Positions 45,053 through 54,455 of a stretch of DNA of 64,000 nucleotides are shown one piece after another. Origin of the DNA: an uncultured Saprospirales bacterium. Lineage in GTDB: Bacteria > Bacteroidota > Bacteroidia > Chitinophagales > Saprospiraceae. Position 1 is the stretch's first letter, and every line of letters starts with the position of its first letter. The notes below the pieces were generated by a model. That model was not told the DNA's origin. It did not search any database and saw only the letters and a program-made list of their open reading frames with translations. Location: NCBI GenBank assembly GCA_937864265.1, contig CALMIR010000036.1, positions 1 through 64,000 of the forward strand, written 5' to 3'. The translations under genes were made by a program, and so were the position numbers.

Positions 45053-45377
45053 TTGGTTTGGGCAGATAAAAGGCTCTTAATTATAAACAGCGTTAAGTCC
45101 CTGGAGTTCTTTGGTGAATTTAGCCATGTTAGTTTTTTGTACCTTCAGTATCAAATACGTATAACAAGCTTGGCTTCCTGCCTGTCAACTTGCACTATAG
45201 TTTTGTTCTTTTTTGTCAAAACAAAAAGACAAAGCGTATTTGCACTAAACTCGAGCTACCCCAATATTAGACATAGAGCATAAAAGAGGATAAAAAGCCC
45301 TTAATTTTTCCTAAAAATGGCAAGAATAAATATAAGGCTTCTCCTGTTGTTAAAAAAAAGTTATTAATCTCTTTTTA
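45053..45377. other. Intergenic region without a gene
   Basis: A 76-codon GTG-started frame (45053-45283) has no family features and is regarded as chance. The rest is AT-rich and leads into the regulatory region of the efflux operon. Confidence 0.4.
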
Positions 45378-45395
45378 GTTCGTTTTTAAAAGAAC
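45378..45395 (+). promoter_or_regulatory. Near-palindromic operator before the GbsR/RND operon
   Basis: GTTCGTTTTTAAAAGAAC is a near-perfect palindrome (outer GTTC/GAAC arms) about 29 bp before the GbsR-like start. TTCCTTTG downstream may be a weak -7 box. It is a natural candidate binding site for the dimeric regulator encoded first in the operon. Confidence 0.55.
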
Positions 45396-45423
45396 CAATC
45401 ATTCCTTTGTAAAAAATAGATGC

Positions 45424-45900
45424 ATGCACATCAGCGATAGCAAATTATTCCAGGATATGGCGGCACACATGCAGATAGCTCACCGGGTCAATCCGTTGGC
45501 AGCGCAAATTCTGAGCTATTTCATACTGGATTTTGACGAAGAAGGTGTCACTTTTGATGAAATCACTGAATTTTTTAATGCCAGTAAAAGTTCCGTCTCA
45601 ACCAGCATACAATTGTTGATGCAAATGCAGTTTTTGGAAGCCTTTACCAAGGTAGATTCGCGCAAGCGATTTTTCCGACTAAACCGTATGAATTACCTAG
45701 AGTTGCGGCTACAACAGACCTATGATTTTATGGTTAAAAACCATGAAATTTCCTGTAGGTACAGACAATATTGTAGTTCAAAAGAACTAAGCGAGATGAG
45801 TTACAAGCGGATGGATATTTATCTGGATCACATTCAACGCACCATAGAAAACATTGAAAGCACACTAACCAAATTAAAGCAAACGCATCAGGTTTATTAG
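45424..45900 (+). CDS. GbsR/MarR-family transcriptional regulator
   Basis: The 158-residue protein has a winged-helix DNA-binding domain at residues about 20-85 (FDEITEFFNASKSSVSTSIQLLMQMQFLEAF, recognition helix SKSSVSTSIQLL) and a C-terminal dimerising coiled-coil-like helix pair. GbsR-type regulators head tripartite RND efflux operons in Bacteroidota and probably repress them. The adaptor gene starts 22 bp downstream. An operator-like palindrome lies just upstream, suggesting autoregulation. Confidence 0.9.
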   Translation: MHISDSKLFQDMAAHMQIAHRVNPLAAQILSYFILDFDEEGVTFDEITEFFNASKSSVSTSIQLLMQMQFLEAFTKVDSRKRFFRLNRMNYLELRLQQTYDFMVKNHEISCRYRQYCSSKELSEMSYKRMDIYLDHIQRTIENIESTLTKLKQTHQVY

Positions 45901-45922
45901 AAAATTCAAACAATCAAGCGCC

Positions 45923-47116
45923 ATGATACACTCCCATCGTTTTTTTCTACTGGCCATCCTGTTTCTTTTTGCTTCCTGCAAACAAGAAAATCATCAAGCA
46001 GCCGCCCGACCAGCCCGTTCTTACCCAGTAGTAGCCGTGACCAGCAAGACGGTGGTTAGCTATGACAATTACCCCGCAACTATACAAGGAAAAATCAACA
46101 ACGATGTACGGGCTAAAATCCAGGGCTACGTTCAAAAAGTACATGTGGACGAGGGGCAGGTAGTCCAAAAAGGCCAGCTATTGTTTAGTTTGGAAACGGC
46201 CACCCTGAACCAATCGGCTGCCGCTGGTCAATCGGCAGTACAAGCAGCAGATGCCAACATCGCAGCAGCACAATCAGCCGTGGAAATTGCGCGGGTTGAA
46301 GTGGATAAACTGCGCCCCTTGGTTGAAAAAGACATCATCAGCCCGATTCAATTGCGGACGGCAGAAGCCAATTTGCAGCAGGCACAAAGCCAACTGACTC
46401 AGGCAAAGGCAGTCCGGCAGCAAGCACAAGCCAACTACCAATCGGTACAGGCTAACATCAACTATTCGCGCATCATCGCACCTATCAGCGGTACAGTAGG
46501 CAATTTGCCCTTTAAAGAGGGCAGCCTGGTAGGTCCATCTGATCCCATGCCCCTCACGACGATTTCCGATACACGGGAATTGTACGCTTACTTTTCCATG
46601 AATGAATCCCAATACTTGGATTTTTTGGAACAAACTGAGGGCAAAACCCTCACCGAAAAAATCAGGCATTTTCCCAAAGTAGAATTGGTCATGGCCAACA
46701 GCCAGCTCTATCCCCCAAAAGGTATCATTGAAACGGTAACCGGGCAGATTGACCCCCAAACCGGCACCATCCAATTTCGGGTACTTTTTCCGAATACTGA
46801 TGGCCTATTGAGCAACGGCAATACAGGTACCATCCGCATCCCAAAAACTTATGAAAATGCATTGGTTGTACCTGAATCCGCTACCATCGACCAGCAAGGC
46901 CAGGTAACTGTGTTTAAAATTGTACAGGATACGGTCTATACAACGGTGATTCAAATCGAAGATCGCGTGAATAACCTGGCAATTGTAACGCAGGGCTTGA
47001 AAGCAGGGGATCGGGTGGTCGCCCAGGGTACGGGCAGCTTGCAAAACAAAACCCTCATTAAGCCGGATTTGGTTAACCTGGACAGTCTTGTGCAATCTAT
47101 AAAACCCGTATTCTGA
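45923..47116 (+). CDS. RND efflux periplasmic adaptor (membrane fusion protein)
   Basis: The 397-residue lipoprotein (signal ending LFASCKQEN) has the AcrA-like lipoyl and hairpin regions: VDEGQVVQKGQLLFSLE, an Ala/Gln-rich coiled-coil (about 95-175), then YSRIIAPISGTVGNLP and a beta-barrel domain. It links the inner-membrane pump to the outer-membrane channel. It overlaps the pump gene by one base. Confidence 0.95.
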   Translation: MIHSHRFFLLAILFLFASCKQENHQAAARPARSYPVVAVTSKTVVSYDNYPATIQGKINNDVRAKIQGYVQKVHVDEGQVVQKGQLLFSLETATLNQSAAAGQSAVQAADANIAAAQSAVEIARVEVDKLRPLVEKDIISPIQLRTAEANLQQAQSQLTQAKAVRQQAQANYQSVQANINYSRIIAPISGTVGNLPFKEGSLVGPSDPMPLTTISDTRELYAYFSMNESQYLDFLEQTEGKTLTEKIRHFPKVELVMANSQLYPPKGIIETVTGQIDPQTGTIQFRVLFPNTDGLLSNGNTGTIRIPKTYENALVVPESATIDQQGQVTVFKIVQDTVYTTVIQIEDRVNNLAIVTQGLKAGDRVVAQGTGSLQNKTLIKPDLVNLDSLVQSIKPVF

Positions 47117-50100
47117 TGATAACATATATCATAAACCGCCCCATCCTCTCGGCGGTGATTTCTATATTGATCGTGATATTGGGCATACTGGGTTTGCTGA
47201 TACTGCCAGTCACCCAGTACCCGGATATCGCGCCGCCTACTGTAACCGTAGCTGCCAATTATACGGGAGCCAGTGCTGAGACGGTCATGGAATCCGTGGT
47301 TGTTCCCCTGGAAGAAGCCATCAATGGGGTGGAAGGTATGACCTATATCACGTCTTCGGCTAGCAACAATGGTGCTGCCTCCATCCAGGTGTTTTTTGAA
47401 CAAGGCATCGACCCCGATATTGCCGCCGTCAACGTGCAAAACCGGGTTTCGCGAACCTTGCCTTTGCTGCCTTCGGAAGTAACCCGTTCGGGCGTTACCA
47501 CCTTAAAAGCCCGATCCGGCGCTTTGATGTACCTATCGTTTTACTCCAAAAACCCCAATTATGACGACACCTACATCCAAAATTTCCTGAATATCAACAT
47601 CATTCCAGCCGTCAAGCGTATCAAAGGGGTAGGTGATGCCAACGTGTTTGGTGGGAAGGACTATGCCATGCGCATTTGGTTGAAGCCGGATAAAATGGCG
47701 GCCTATCAGTTGGAACCCAACGACGTGATACAGGCCATTAACGAGCAAAGCCGGGAAGCTGCAGCTGGGCAATTGGGGCAAAACAGTGGTGGCTCTTATG
47801 AATACGTCATCAAGTACAAGGGAAAATATAGGGAGGAAGTTGAGTATGAAAATATCATCATCCGCACAACCGAAGACGGCCAAATACTTTATTTAAGGGA
47901 TGTAGCCGACATCCAGTTGGACGCCTTGTCTTACTCAGGTGCAGGCGAAAACAGAGGCTATCCGGCAGTAAGTATTGGAATCACGCAAACACCCGGATCC
48001 AATGCTCAGGAAATCATCGAAGAAATCAAGGCTTACCTCGAAGAAGCCCGCGTTGGCTTTCCCGAAGGCATTGATTTTACCGTCAATTACGATACCAATG
48101 AATTTCTGGATGCCTCCATCGAAAAGGTATTGCACACCTTGGTCGAAGCTTTTATTCTGGTCTTCTTCGTCGTCTTCATCTTTTTGCAGGATTTTCGCTC
48201 TACGCTTATTCCGGCTATCGCCGTTCCGGTTTCCATCATAGGTTCCTTTTTCTTTTTGAACCTGTTTGGATTCTCTCTCAACCTGTTGACTTTATTCGCC
48301 CTGGTACTGGCCATCGGGATTGTGGTGGACGATGCCATCGTTGTGGTGGAGGCTGTTCATGCCAAATTGGAGGGCGGCGCAAAAAACGCCAAAAAAGCGA
48401 CGACTGATGCTATGCACGAGATATTTGGCGCCATCATCTCCATAACCCTCGTCATGGCAGCCGTATTTATTCCGGTGACTTTCATAACGGGGCCTGTAGG
48501 CATTTTTTACCAACAATTTGGCTTGACCCTCATCGTGGCCATTATGATTTCAGCGGTGAACGCTTTGACTTTAAGTCCGGTGCTTTGTGCCTTGTTCCTG
48601 AAGTCCAATCACCACGACGAGGCGTACGAACAGAAAAGCTGGGCAGGTAAATTATTTTACAAGTTCAATCAGGGATTTCAAGCAGCTACCCGTCGCTATG
48701 CCGGTTTGGTCAAAAACATGATCAAGTACAAATGGATACCGGCACTCCTATTTGTCTTGTGCCTGGCAATACTCTATATATCGAACACCAAGATGCCCAA
48801 AGGCTTTGTGCCTTCTGAAGATCGGGGGATTATTTTTGCCAATATGGAATTACCTCCAGGCTCATCCATGGAGCGGACTTATAATGAAATGAAAAAGTTG
48901 ACCGGAAAAGTCAACCAAATAGAAGGCGTAGCAGGTATGGCTTTTTCTACCGGCCGCAGTTTTTTTTCAGGCTCAGGTAGCAACTGCGCATTGGGATTCA
49001 TCCGTTTGGAAGACTTCAAAGAACGCGCCAAAAATGAAGGACAAAGTGTTCAGGAAATTACCCAGCAACTATTTGCCCTATCCCCCCAAATTGCAGACGC
49101 CAAAGTGGTCTTTTTTAGTCCTGCCAGCATTCCGGGATATGGGAATTCTGCCGGTTTTGAAGTTGTCTTATTGGACAAATCAGGGGGTAGTATCAGCCAG
49201 TTGAGCGAGGTGGCGCAACAGTTTGTTGGCGAATTGATGAAGCGCCCGGAAATATCTTTTGCCCAAACTTCCTTCAGCGTCAACTACCCACAATACTTGC
49301 TGGAACTGGACGTGGCCCGCGCAGAAATGGCTGGCGTATCGGTCAATAATATCTTGAGCACCTTACAAGGCTACATTGGCGGAGTATATGCCGCCGATTT
49401 TAATAAATATGGCAAACAATTCCGCGTGATGGTACAGGCTTTGCCCGAAGACAGGTCGTCAGAAACTGATCTTAACGAAATGTACGTCCGTTCGGGTAGT
49501 GGTAAAATGTCGCCGATCGCTCAATTTGTTAGCCTCGATAAAGTCTATGGTACCCAGTCCATCAACCGCTTCAACCTATTCACTTCCGTAAACATCACCG
49601 GATCGAATGCAGAAGGCTATAGTACAGGCGATGCGATAGCCGCCGTACAGGAAGTGGCGGCTCAAACCCTGAGCACCAGTTATGGCATTGACTACACGGG
49701 ACTCACGCGTGAGGAAATCTCTTCCGGATCCCAAACCCTATTGATCTTCTTTTTAAGCTTTGTCTTCGTGTATTTTATCCTTTCGGCGCAATACGAAAGT
49801 TTTGTTATTCCTCTGGCCGTCATGTTGTCCCTCCCTTTTGGCGTAATGGGCGCTTATTTAGGGCAATGGCTCATGGGTTTGCAAAACAATATTTATTTTC
49901 AGATTGCGCTCATCATGCTGGTCGGTTTATTGGCAAAAAATGCCATCCTAATCGTTGAGTTTGCCATGCAAAGGCGAAAAAATGGGGAAAGTATTCCACA
50001 AGCAGCCATCAATGGCGCCAAAGCGCGCCTGCGGCCTATTTTGATGACCTCATTTGCCTTCATATTCGGTATGTTGCCCTTAGTACTCGCTACCGGAATC

Positions 50101-50250
50101 GGTGCCGCGGGCAACCAATCCATTGGCACAGGAGCCGCTTTCGGGTTGCTGATCGGCACGCTGGTCGGATTGCCAATTATCCCGGTTTTATACACCATAT
50201 TTCAATGGCTTCACGAGCGTGTTTCGCTCACTAAAAAGATCGAAGAATGA
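47116..50250 (+). CDS. RND efflux permease (HAE1/AcrB type)
   Basis: The 1044-residue inner-membrane pump shows the AcrB layout: first helix FI-type start MITYIINRPILSAVISI, QYPDIAPPTVTVAANYTGASAETV, and a membrane domain with the proton-relay region GIVVDDAIVVVEAV carrying the DD pair. The C-terminal repeat has GLLAKNAILIVEFA with the relay Lys. Length is typical. It probably exports drugs or lipophilic compounds by proton antiport. It overlaps the outer-membrane gene by 4 bp (ATGA). Confidence 0.97.
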   Translation: MITYIINRPILSAVISILIVILGILGLLILPVTQYPDIAPPTVTVAANYTGASAETVMESVVVPLEEAINGVEGMTYITSSASNNGAASIQVFFEQGIDPDIAAVNVQNRVSRTLPLLPSEVTRSGVTTLKARSGALMYLSFYSKNPNYDDTYIQNFLNINIIPAVKRIKGVGDANVFGGKDYAMRIWLKPDKMAAYQLEPNDVIQAINEQSREAAAGQLGQNSGGSYEYVIKYKGKYREEVEYENIIIRTTEDGQILYLRDVADIQLDALSYSGAGENRGYPAVSIGITQTPGSNAQEIIEEIKAYLEEARVGFPEGIDFTVNYDTNEFLDASIEKVLHTLVEAFILVFFVVFIFLQDFRSTLIPAIAVPVSIIGSFFFLNLFGFSLNLLTLFALVLAIGIVVDDAIVVVEAVHAKLEGGAKNAKKATTDAMHEIFGAIISITLVMAAVFIPVTFITGPVGIFYQQFGLTLIVAIMISAVNALTLSPVLCALFLKSNHHDEAYEQKSWAGKLFYKFNQGFQAATRRYAGLVKNMIKYKWIPALLFVLCLAILYISNTKMPKGFVPSEDRGIIFANMELPPGSSMERTYNEMKKLTGKVNQIEGVAGMAFSTGRSFFSGSGSNCALGFIRLEDFKERAKNEGQSVQEITQQLFALSPQIADAKVVFFSPASIPGYGNSAGFEVVLLDKSGGSISQLSEVAQQFVGELMKRPEISFAQTSFSVNYPQYLLELDVARAEMAGVSVNNILSTLQGYIGGVYAADFNKYGKQFRVMVQALPEDRSSETDLNEMYVRSGSGKMSPIAQFVSLDKVYGTQSINRFNLFTSVNITGSNAEGYSTGDAIAAVQEVAAQTLSTSYGIDYTGLTREEISSGSQTLLIFFLSFVFVYFILSAQYESFVIPLAVMLSLPFGVMGAYLGQWLMGLQNNIYFQIALIMLVGLLAKNAILIVEFAMQRRKNGESIPQAAINGAKARLRPILMTSFAFIFGMLPLVLATGIGAAGNQSIGTGAAFGLLIGTLVGLPIIPVLYTIFQWLHERVSLTKKIEE

Positions 50251-51653
50251 AACGGATGCCACGCTTATTGATCTTGTTGGGTGGCGCGTTGCTATGGAAT
50301 GCCTGTAGCCCTCTAAAAGAATACCAACGCCCGGAAACCGAACTGACTCGTGCGCTGACGTACCGCAGCGACCAACTCCCTGCTGATAGCCTTTCCCTAG
50401 CAGCATTTAGTTGGAAAGAGGTCTTTCCTGATGAATACCTGCAACAATACATCAGCGCAGCCCTCGACAGCAACATGGATGTGCGAGTAGCCCTGAAAAA
50501 TATCGATGTTGCCGATGCTTATTTGCAACAGGCAAAGGTGATCCATTCCCCAGATCTGCTTCTGAATCCTTCCGTCGGATACCAAACTTCTTCAGTCAAT
50601 ACGCAATTTGGGCGCATCCTCGGAGAACGCCAGCACATCGTACAGTTTAACCTGGCTTTTCAATTCAGTTGGGAGGCCGACATCTGGGGAAAATTGAAAA
50701 GTCGGCAAAAAGCGGCAGTAGCGGACTACCTGGGTACGGTAGAGGCACACCAAGCTATAAAATCCAATTTGGTAGCCAACATCGCCAGCGCCTATTACCT
50801 ACTGCTGGCCTACGACCAACAGCGCAAGATTTTAACGGAAAACATCCGCTATAGGGAAGAATACCTGGAAACTTCCCAGTCCTTAAAAGATGCCGGGTTG
50901 CTGACCGAAGTGGCCGTAAAACAAGCCGAAGCGCAACTGCTCAACGTCAAAAGTCGCCTGGTGGGCCTGGACTATGACATCGAATTGCAGGAAAACTACA
51001 TCCACTTGCTGATGGGAAAAAGCCCGGACACCCTGCTCCGCTCTGACCTGGAAAACACCGCTATTCCTGTGTCCGTGCAAACCGGCTATGCATCGGATCT
51101 ACTGGTCAACCGCCCCGATATCCGAGCCGCCGAATACGATTTGATCCGAACATTTGAATTGACCAACGCAGCTCAACGCGAGTTTTATCCTTCCTTCATC
51201 ATCAATGGCAACACGGGTTTGCAAAGCGTTGAACTGGACAAGCTTTTTTCCCTGAATTCGCTATTCGCCAGCATCACAGCTGGCTTGACCAGACCCTTGC
51301 TAGATCGCCGCAATATCAAAACCAACTATGAAGTCAACCAGTCTAATCAAGAAATCGCGTTGCTCAATTACCGGAATCGCTTGCTCATGGCCGTACAAGA
51401 GGTATCTAACACCCTGGCTGCCTACGAAGCCCAGTCGGAAATCGTGGCACTAAAACAACAGGAGTCCACTGCCTACCAAGCTGCCACGGAATATTCCATA
51501 GAATTGGTCAACAACGGCTTGGGCAATTACCTGGAAATCATCCTTGCTAATGAACAGGCGCTAAACGCGCAATTGAGCTATATCCAGGCCCGTTTCGCAC
51601 AGTTGAACGCGCAGGTGCAGTTGTACCGGGCACTGGGAGGAGGATGGCGGTAG
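50247..51653 (+). CDS. Outer-membrane efflux lipoprotein (TolC/OprM, NodT type)
   Basis: The 468-residue lipoprotein (signal ending LLWNACSPL) completes the tripartite pump. It has the two OEP repeats with long helices (ALKNIDVADAYLQQAKV; NLVANIASAYYLLLAYDQQ) and the NRPDIRAAEYDLIRTFE motif typical of OprM/NodT proteins. The C-terminal helix ends with ARFAQLNAQVQLYRALGGGW. It lies last in the operon. Confidence 0.95.
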   Translation: MKRMPRLLILLGGALLWNACSPLKEYQRPETELTRALTYRSDQLPADSLSLAAFSWKEVFPDEYLQQYISAALDSNMDVRVALKNIDVADAYLQQAKVIHSPDLLLNPSVGYQTSSVNTQFGRILGERQHIVQFNLAFQFSWEADIWGKLKSRQKAAVADYLGTVEAHQAIKSNLVANIASAYYLLLAYDQQRKILTENIRYREEYLETSQSLKDAGLLTEVAVKQAEAQLLNVKSRLVGLDYDIELQENYIHLLMGKSPDTLLRSDLENTAIPVSVQTGYASDLLVNRPDIRAAEYDLIRTFELTNAAQREFYPSFIINGNTGLQSVELDKLFSLNSLFASITAGLTRPLLDRRNIKTNYEVNQSNQEIALLNYRNRLLMAVQEVSNTLAAYEAQSEIVALKQQESTAYQAATEYSIELVNNGLGNYLEIILANEQALNAQLSYIQARFAQLNAQVQLYRALGGGWR

Positions 51654-51743
51654 GTAAAGGCCGATACTTCCAATTTAGGGCTAACATGGCCATAAAATAG
51701 TCCGGGCATTTTCCGCCCGATCAGCTTATCTTTTTTACGCCTT

Positions 51744-53012
51744 TCAGGGTTTTTTCAGGATTGGCGCCAGCACGCTGAAATCGCCATCAATACCTGCTTC
51801 TGGTAGGGGTAAATCCAGGATATGGCATATCAGTGGGTATATGTGCACATTGCTAAAACGAGGGATAGTCAGGCCGGCTTGGATGTTGGGGCCCTGGGCG
51901 TAGAAGATGCCATGCATGTCCAAATGAGCCGGGTCGAAACCGTGTTCACCTCGGACAGGGTTATCCGAGCGGCGCATCATTCCCAGGCGTCGGGCATCGC
52001 TGAAGTAGTAAGGAAAGTCTGTCAGCAGAATTAGGTCGCCGAGGCGTGGATCATCGCGATTGCCCTCGTAATAAGGAAAGTCGGAGCGCCGATAGGCTTG
52101 GAACAGCCCTTCTTGTGCTTCGAGTTGTGCTAATACTAGGCCAATATCCGTGCTGTCGCGCAAGTACACATGAGCTAAGGGGCCGTTATTGACCACTTGA
52201 TAACGTTCCTCATCTAGCAAAGGATCTATGGGAAAAAAGTGATCTACAGGCACTTCGGCCATGCCGTGGTCAGATACAATGAAGGTATTCACGGGCAGGC
52301 CCAAATCTTGAATGCCGCGAAATAAGCCCCCTAATATTTCATCCAGAGCAAGAAGGGATTCCTGCAATTTGTCGTCGCGGTTGGGACCAAATGCATGCCC
52401 CGTATCATCCATATCGGAAAAGTAGAGGGTGATCAAGTGGGGGCGTTGTGCTTCCGGCAGCCGCAGCCAATCCAACACTTGTGCGACGCGCTGCGCATTG
52501 GGTACACTACCGTCGTACTTTTGCCAGTAGCTGGGCCAAATTCCTTGTACATCGGCCTCTGAGCCGACAAAGAAAAAACTGGCAGCTACCATGCCTGCCT
52601 GTTCAGCATTGACCCAAAGCGGCGTGCCGCCATACCAGGTACCATCTTCAACAACCTTCCTGTCGCGAATCTGGTAGGTGGCGTTGCGAGCAGGATCGAA
52701 AAAAGCATTGTCCACTAAACCGTGATGTTCAGGAGTAAGCCCAGTGGCAATAGAATAGTGGTTGGGAAAAGTCTTGGAAGGAAAGCAGGGGATAAGCCCT
52801 TCCGCTTGGACGCCCTCCTCAATCAGCCGCAGCAGGTTGGGCGGCTGAAAGCGCTGGGTATAATCCCAGCGGTAGCCATCCAGAGAAATCAGGATGACGT
52901 AGGGCTTGTCGAGGTGGGCCGTTGCATTAACACCTGATGCCTGACCCCAAGCCAGGCTGTCTGATAGAAGCGGCGAGGACAGGATAAGGAGGAGCAGAAA
53001 TAGTTTTTTCAC
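51744..53012 (-). CDS. Nucleotide pyrophosphatase/phosphodiesterase-like (alkaline phosphatase superfamily)
   Basis: The protein of about 422 residues is exported. I place the start at GTG 53012, which begins a clean signal peptide (KKLFLLLLILSSPLLS); the frame is open back to ATG 53138. Metal and nucleophile residues of the NPP family are present: LDGYRWD, the Thr nucleophile in CFPSKTFPNHYSI, DMDDTGHAFGPN, VSDHGMAEVP and a final GEHGFDP. It should hydrolyse phosphodiester or pyrophosphate bonds outside the cytoplasm. Single gene. Confidence 0.9.
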   Translation of the reverse strand: MKKLFLLLLILSSPLLSDSLAWGQASGVNATAHLDKPYVILISLDGYRWDYTQRFQPPNLLRLIEEGVQAEGLIPCFPSKTFPNHYSIATGLTPEHHGLVDNAFFDPARNATYQIRDRKVVEDGTWYGGTPLWVNAEQAGMVAASFFFVGSEADVQGIWPSYWQKYDGSVPNAQRVAQVLDWLRLPEAQRPHLITLYFSDMDDTGHAFGPNRDDKLQESLLALDEILGGLFRGIQDLGLPVNTFIVSDHGMAEVPVDHFFPIDPLLDEERYQVVNNGPLAHVYLRDSTDIGLVLAQLEAQEGLFQAYRRSDFPYYEGNRDDPRLGDLILLTDFPYYFSDARRLGMMRRSDNPVRGEHGFDPAHLDMHGIFYAQGPNIQAGLTIPRFSNVHIYPLICHILDLPLPEAGIDGDFSVLAPILKKP

Positions 53013-53198
53013 GGCAGTTATCGGTTTGAAAAGGCAAAAGTAACTTATGTTTTTCTTTCTCATAAATGGTATTGACAAAACTCCGTGCTTTATGGATTCC
53101 TTTTTTTTTACCCCGAATAGCCATTCAATAGCCCGCAAAGCTTATCACCACTGATAAATAGTCGTTGTAAAATATAAAACAAAAACCTCAATCAACAC

Positions 53199-53229
53199 TT
53201 GGTTTTCAAGCAATCACGTCGTACCTTTG
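53199..53229 (+). promoter_or_regulatory. Promoter of rplU-rpmA
   Basis: TTG (53199-53201) and TACCTTTG (53222-53229), with a 20-bp spacer, are an excellent match to the Bacteroidota TTG/TAnnTTTG promoter, 33 bp before rplU. Confidence 0.7.
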
Positions 53230-53261
53230 CCCCTCATTTCAGAAATCTAAATTAACACAGA

Positions 53262-53573
53262 ATGTTCGTCATCGTAAACATAGCTGGTCAGCAGTTTAAA
53301 GTTGAGGAAGGTCAGGAGATCTTCGTCCACCAGCTAGAAGCCAAAAAAGAGGACAAGCTGTCGTTCGACCAGGTATTACTGGTGGACAATGGCGGCGTTG
53401 TTCAGGTAGGCAAGCCGGTACTGAACGCCACAGTGAGCGCTACGGTATTAGATCCCCTGGTACAGGGCGATAAAGTGCTTGTCTTTAAAAAGAAAAGACG
53501 CAAAGGCTACCGCAAAAAAAATGGCCACCGTCAACACTTTACTAAAATCAAAATTGACAGCATCGCCGTATAA
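53262..53573 (+). CDS. rplU: 50S ribosomal protein L21
   Basis: The 103-residue protein is canonical bL21: [44 protein letters not shown] and the basic end [23 protein letters not shown]. Length is normal, without the C-terminal extension some Bacteroidota L21 proteins carry. It is followed by rpmA in the usual order, 50 bp away. Confidence 0.97.
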   Translation: MFVIVNIAGQQFKVEEGQEIFVHQLEAKKEDKLSFDQVLLVDNGGVVQVGKPVLNATVSATVLDPLVQGDKVLVFKKKRRKGYRKKNGHRQHFTKIKIDSIAV

Positions 53574-53623
53574 GCTCCTGCCGGGCAAACGGTTTTTCTC
53601 GAACCTTTAAAAAAGAAAGAAAA

Positions 53624-54364
53624 ATGGCACATAAAAAAGGCGTAGGTAGTTCCGATAACGGACGGGACAGTAAATCGAAACGCTTGGGTGTAAAACTTTT
53701 TGGTGGTCAGGTAGCTAAGGCAGGTAATGTATTGGTTCGCCAGCGCGGCACCAAGTTTCATGCAGGTGAGAACGTTTACCAAAGTAAAGACTACACCCTA
53801 CATGCAAAAATAGACGGTACCGTTTTATTCAAAAAAGGCCGTCTGGATCGCACATTCGTCAACATCGTTCCATTTGAACAAGTGGAAGAACGAATTGATA
53901 AAGTACAGGAGGAACTCGGGCCAATCGGTCAGCCTGTTGAAAAGGCAGCTCCAGCACCTGTCGCTAAGGAAAAGGTGGTGGAAGCAGTCGTGGAAGCACC
54001 GGCAGAAACCGTAGAAACAAGTGCAAAAGAAGAAGTTGCACCAAAAGCTACCAAGTCTGAAAAAATAACCTTACCTTCCGGCAAGAAAATCACACAAGAT
54101 GATTTGAAGGTCGTTGAAGGGATCGGTCCAAAGATTGAAGGCCTGTTGAACGAAGCGGGTATCAACACTTGGGCAGAATTGGCAGATGCGCCTACGGAAA
54201 AAGTCCAGGGTATTCTGGACGAGGCCGGACCGCGTTATCGCATGCACGACCCTGCCACTTGGGCTAAGCAAGCTCGCTTAGCAGCAGATGGTGCTTGGGA
54301 AGAATTGGAAACGCTTCAGGAGAGCCTACAAGGTGGAAAAGAGGTCAGTGAGGAAGACGAATAA
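53624..54364 (+). CDS. rpmA: 50S ribosomal protein L27 with helix-hairpin-helix extension
   Basis: Residues 1 to about 95 are bL27: [40 protein letters not shown] and the DGTVLFKK region. The protein then continues to 246 residues, where L27 usually ends at about 85-95. Residues about 105-150 are an Ala/Glu/Val-rich linker ([18 protein letters not shown]). Residues about 155-200 hold a helix-hairpin-helix motif ([20 protein letters not shown]) and a helical end. The fusion is continuous and followed by a strong terminator. The tail may contact rRNA or another partner; its role is not known. Confidence 0.95.
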   Translation: MAHKKGVGSSDNGRDSKSKRLGVKLFGGQVAKAGNVLVRQRGTKFHAGENVYQSKDYTLHAKIDGTVLFKKGRLDRTFVNIVPFEQVEERIDKVQEELGPIGQPVEKAAPAPVAKEKVVEAVVEAPAETVETSAKEEVAPKATKSEKITLPSGKKITQDDLKVVEGIGPKIEGLLNEAGINTWAELADAPTEKVQGILDEAGPRYRMHDPATWAKQARLAADGAWEELETLQESLQGGKEVSEEDE

Positions 54365-54416
54365 CAGGCTTTCACCTCCGTTGCAATAGTTTTAGTTTTC
54401 ATAGCTTTATATTTGG

Positions 54417-54450
54417 AAGCCCTTACAAATTGAGTAAGGGCTTTTTGTTT
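54417..54450 (+). terminator. Intrinsic terminator of rplU-rpmA
   Basis: AAGCCCTTAC and GTAAGGGCTT form a perfect 10-bp stem with a 7-nt loop, followed by TTTGTTT. It ends the ribosomal operon immediately before the transporter gene. Confidence 0.85.
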
Positions 54451-54455
54451 GCCAC

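Noticed and set aside
45053..45283. 76-codon frame from GTG after the Anbu gene
   Set aside because: No domain, poor start context, low-complexity tail; treated as chance.
54408..54415. TATATTTG as promoter for the YfcC gene
   Set aside because: Its transcription start would fall inside the rpmA terminator hairpin and no TTG lies at the right distance, so it is probably chance.
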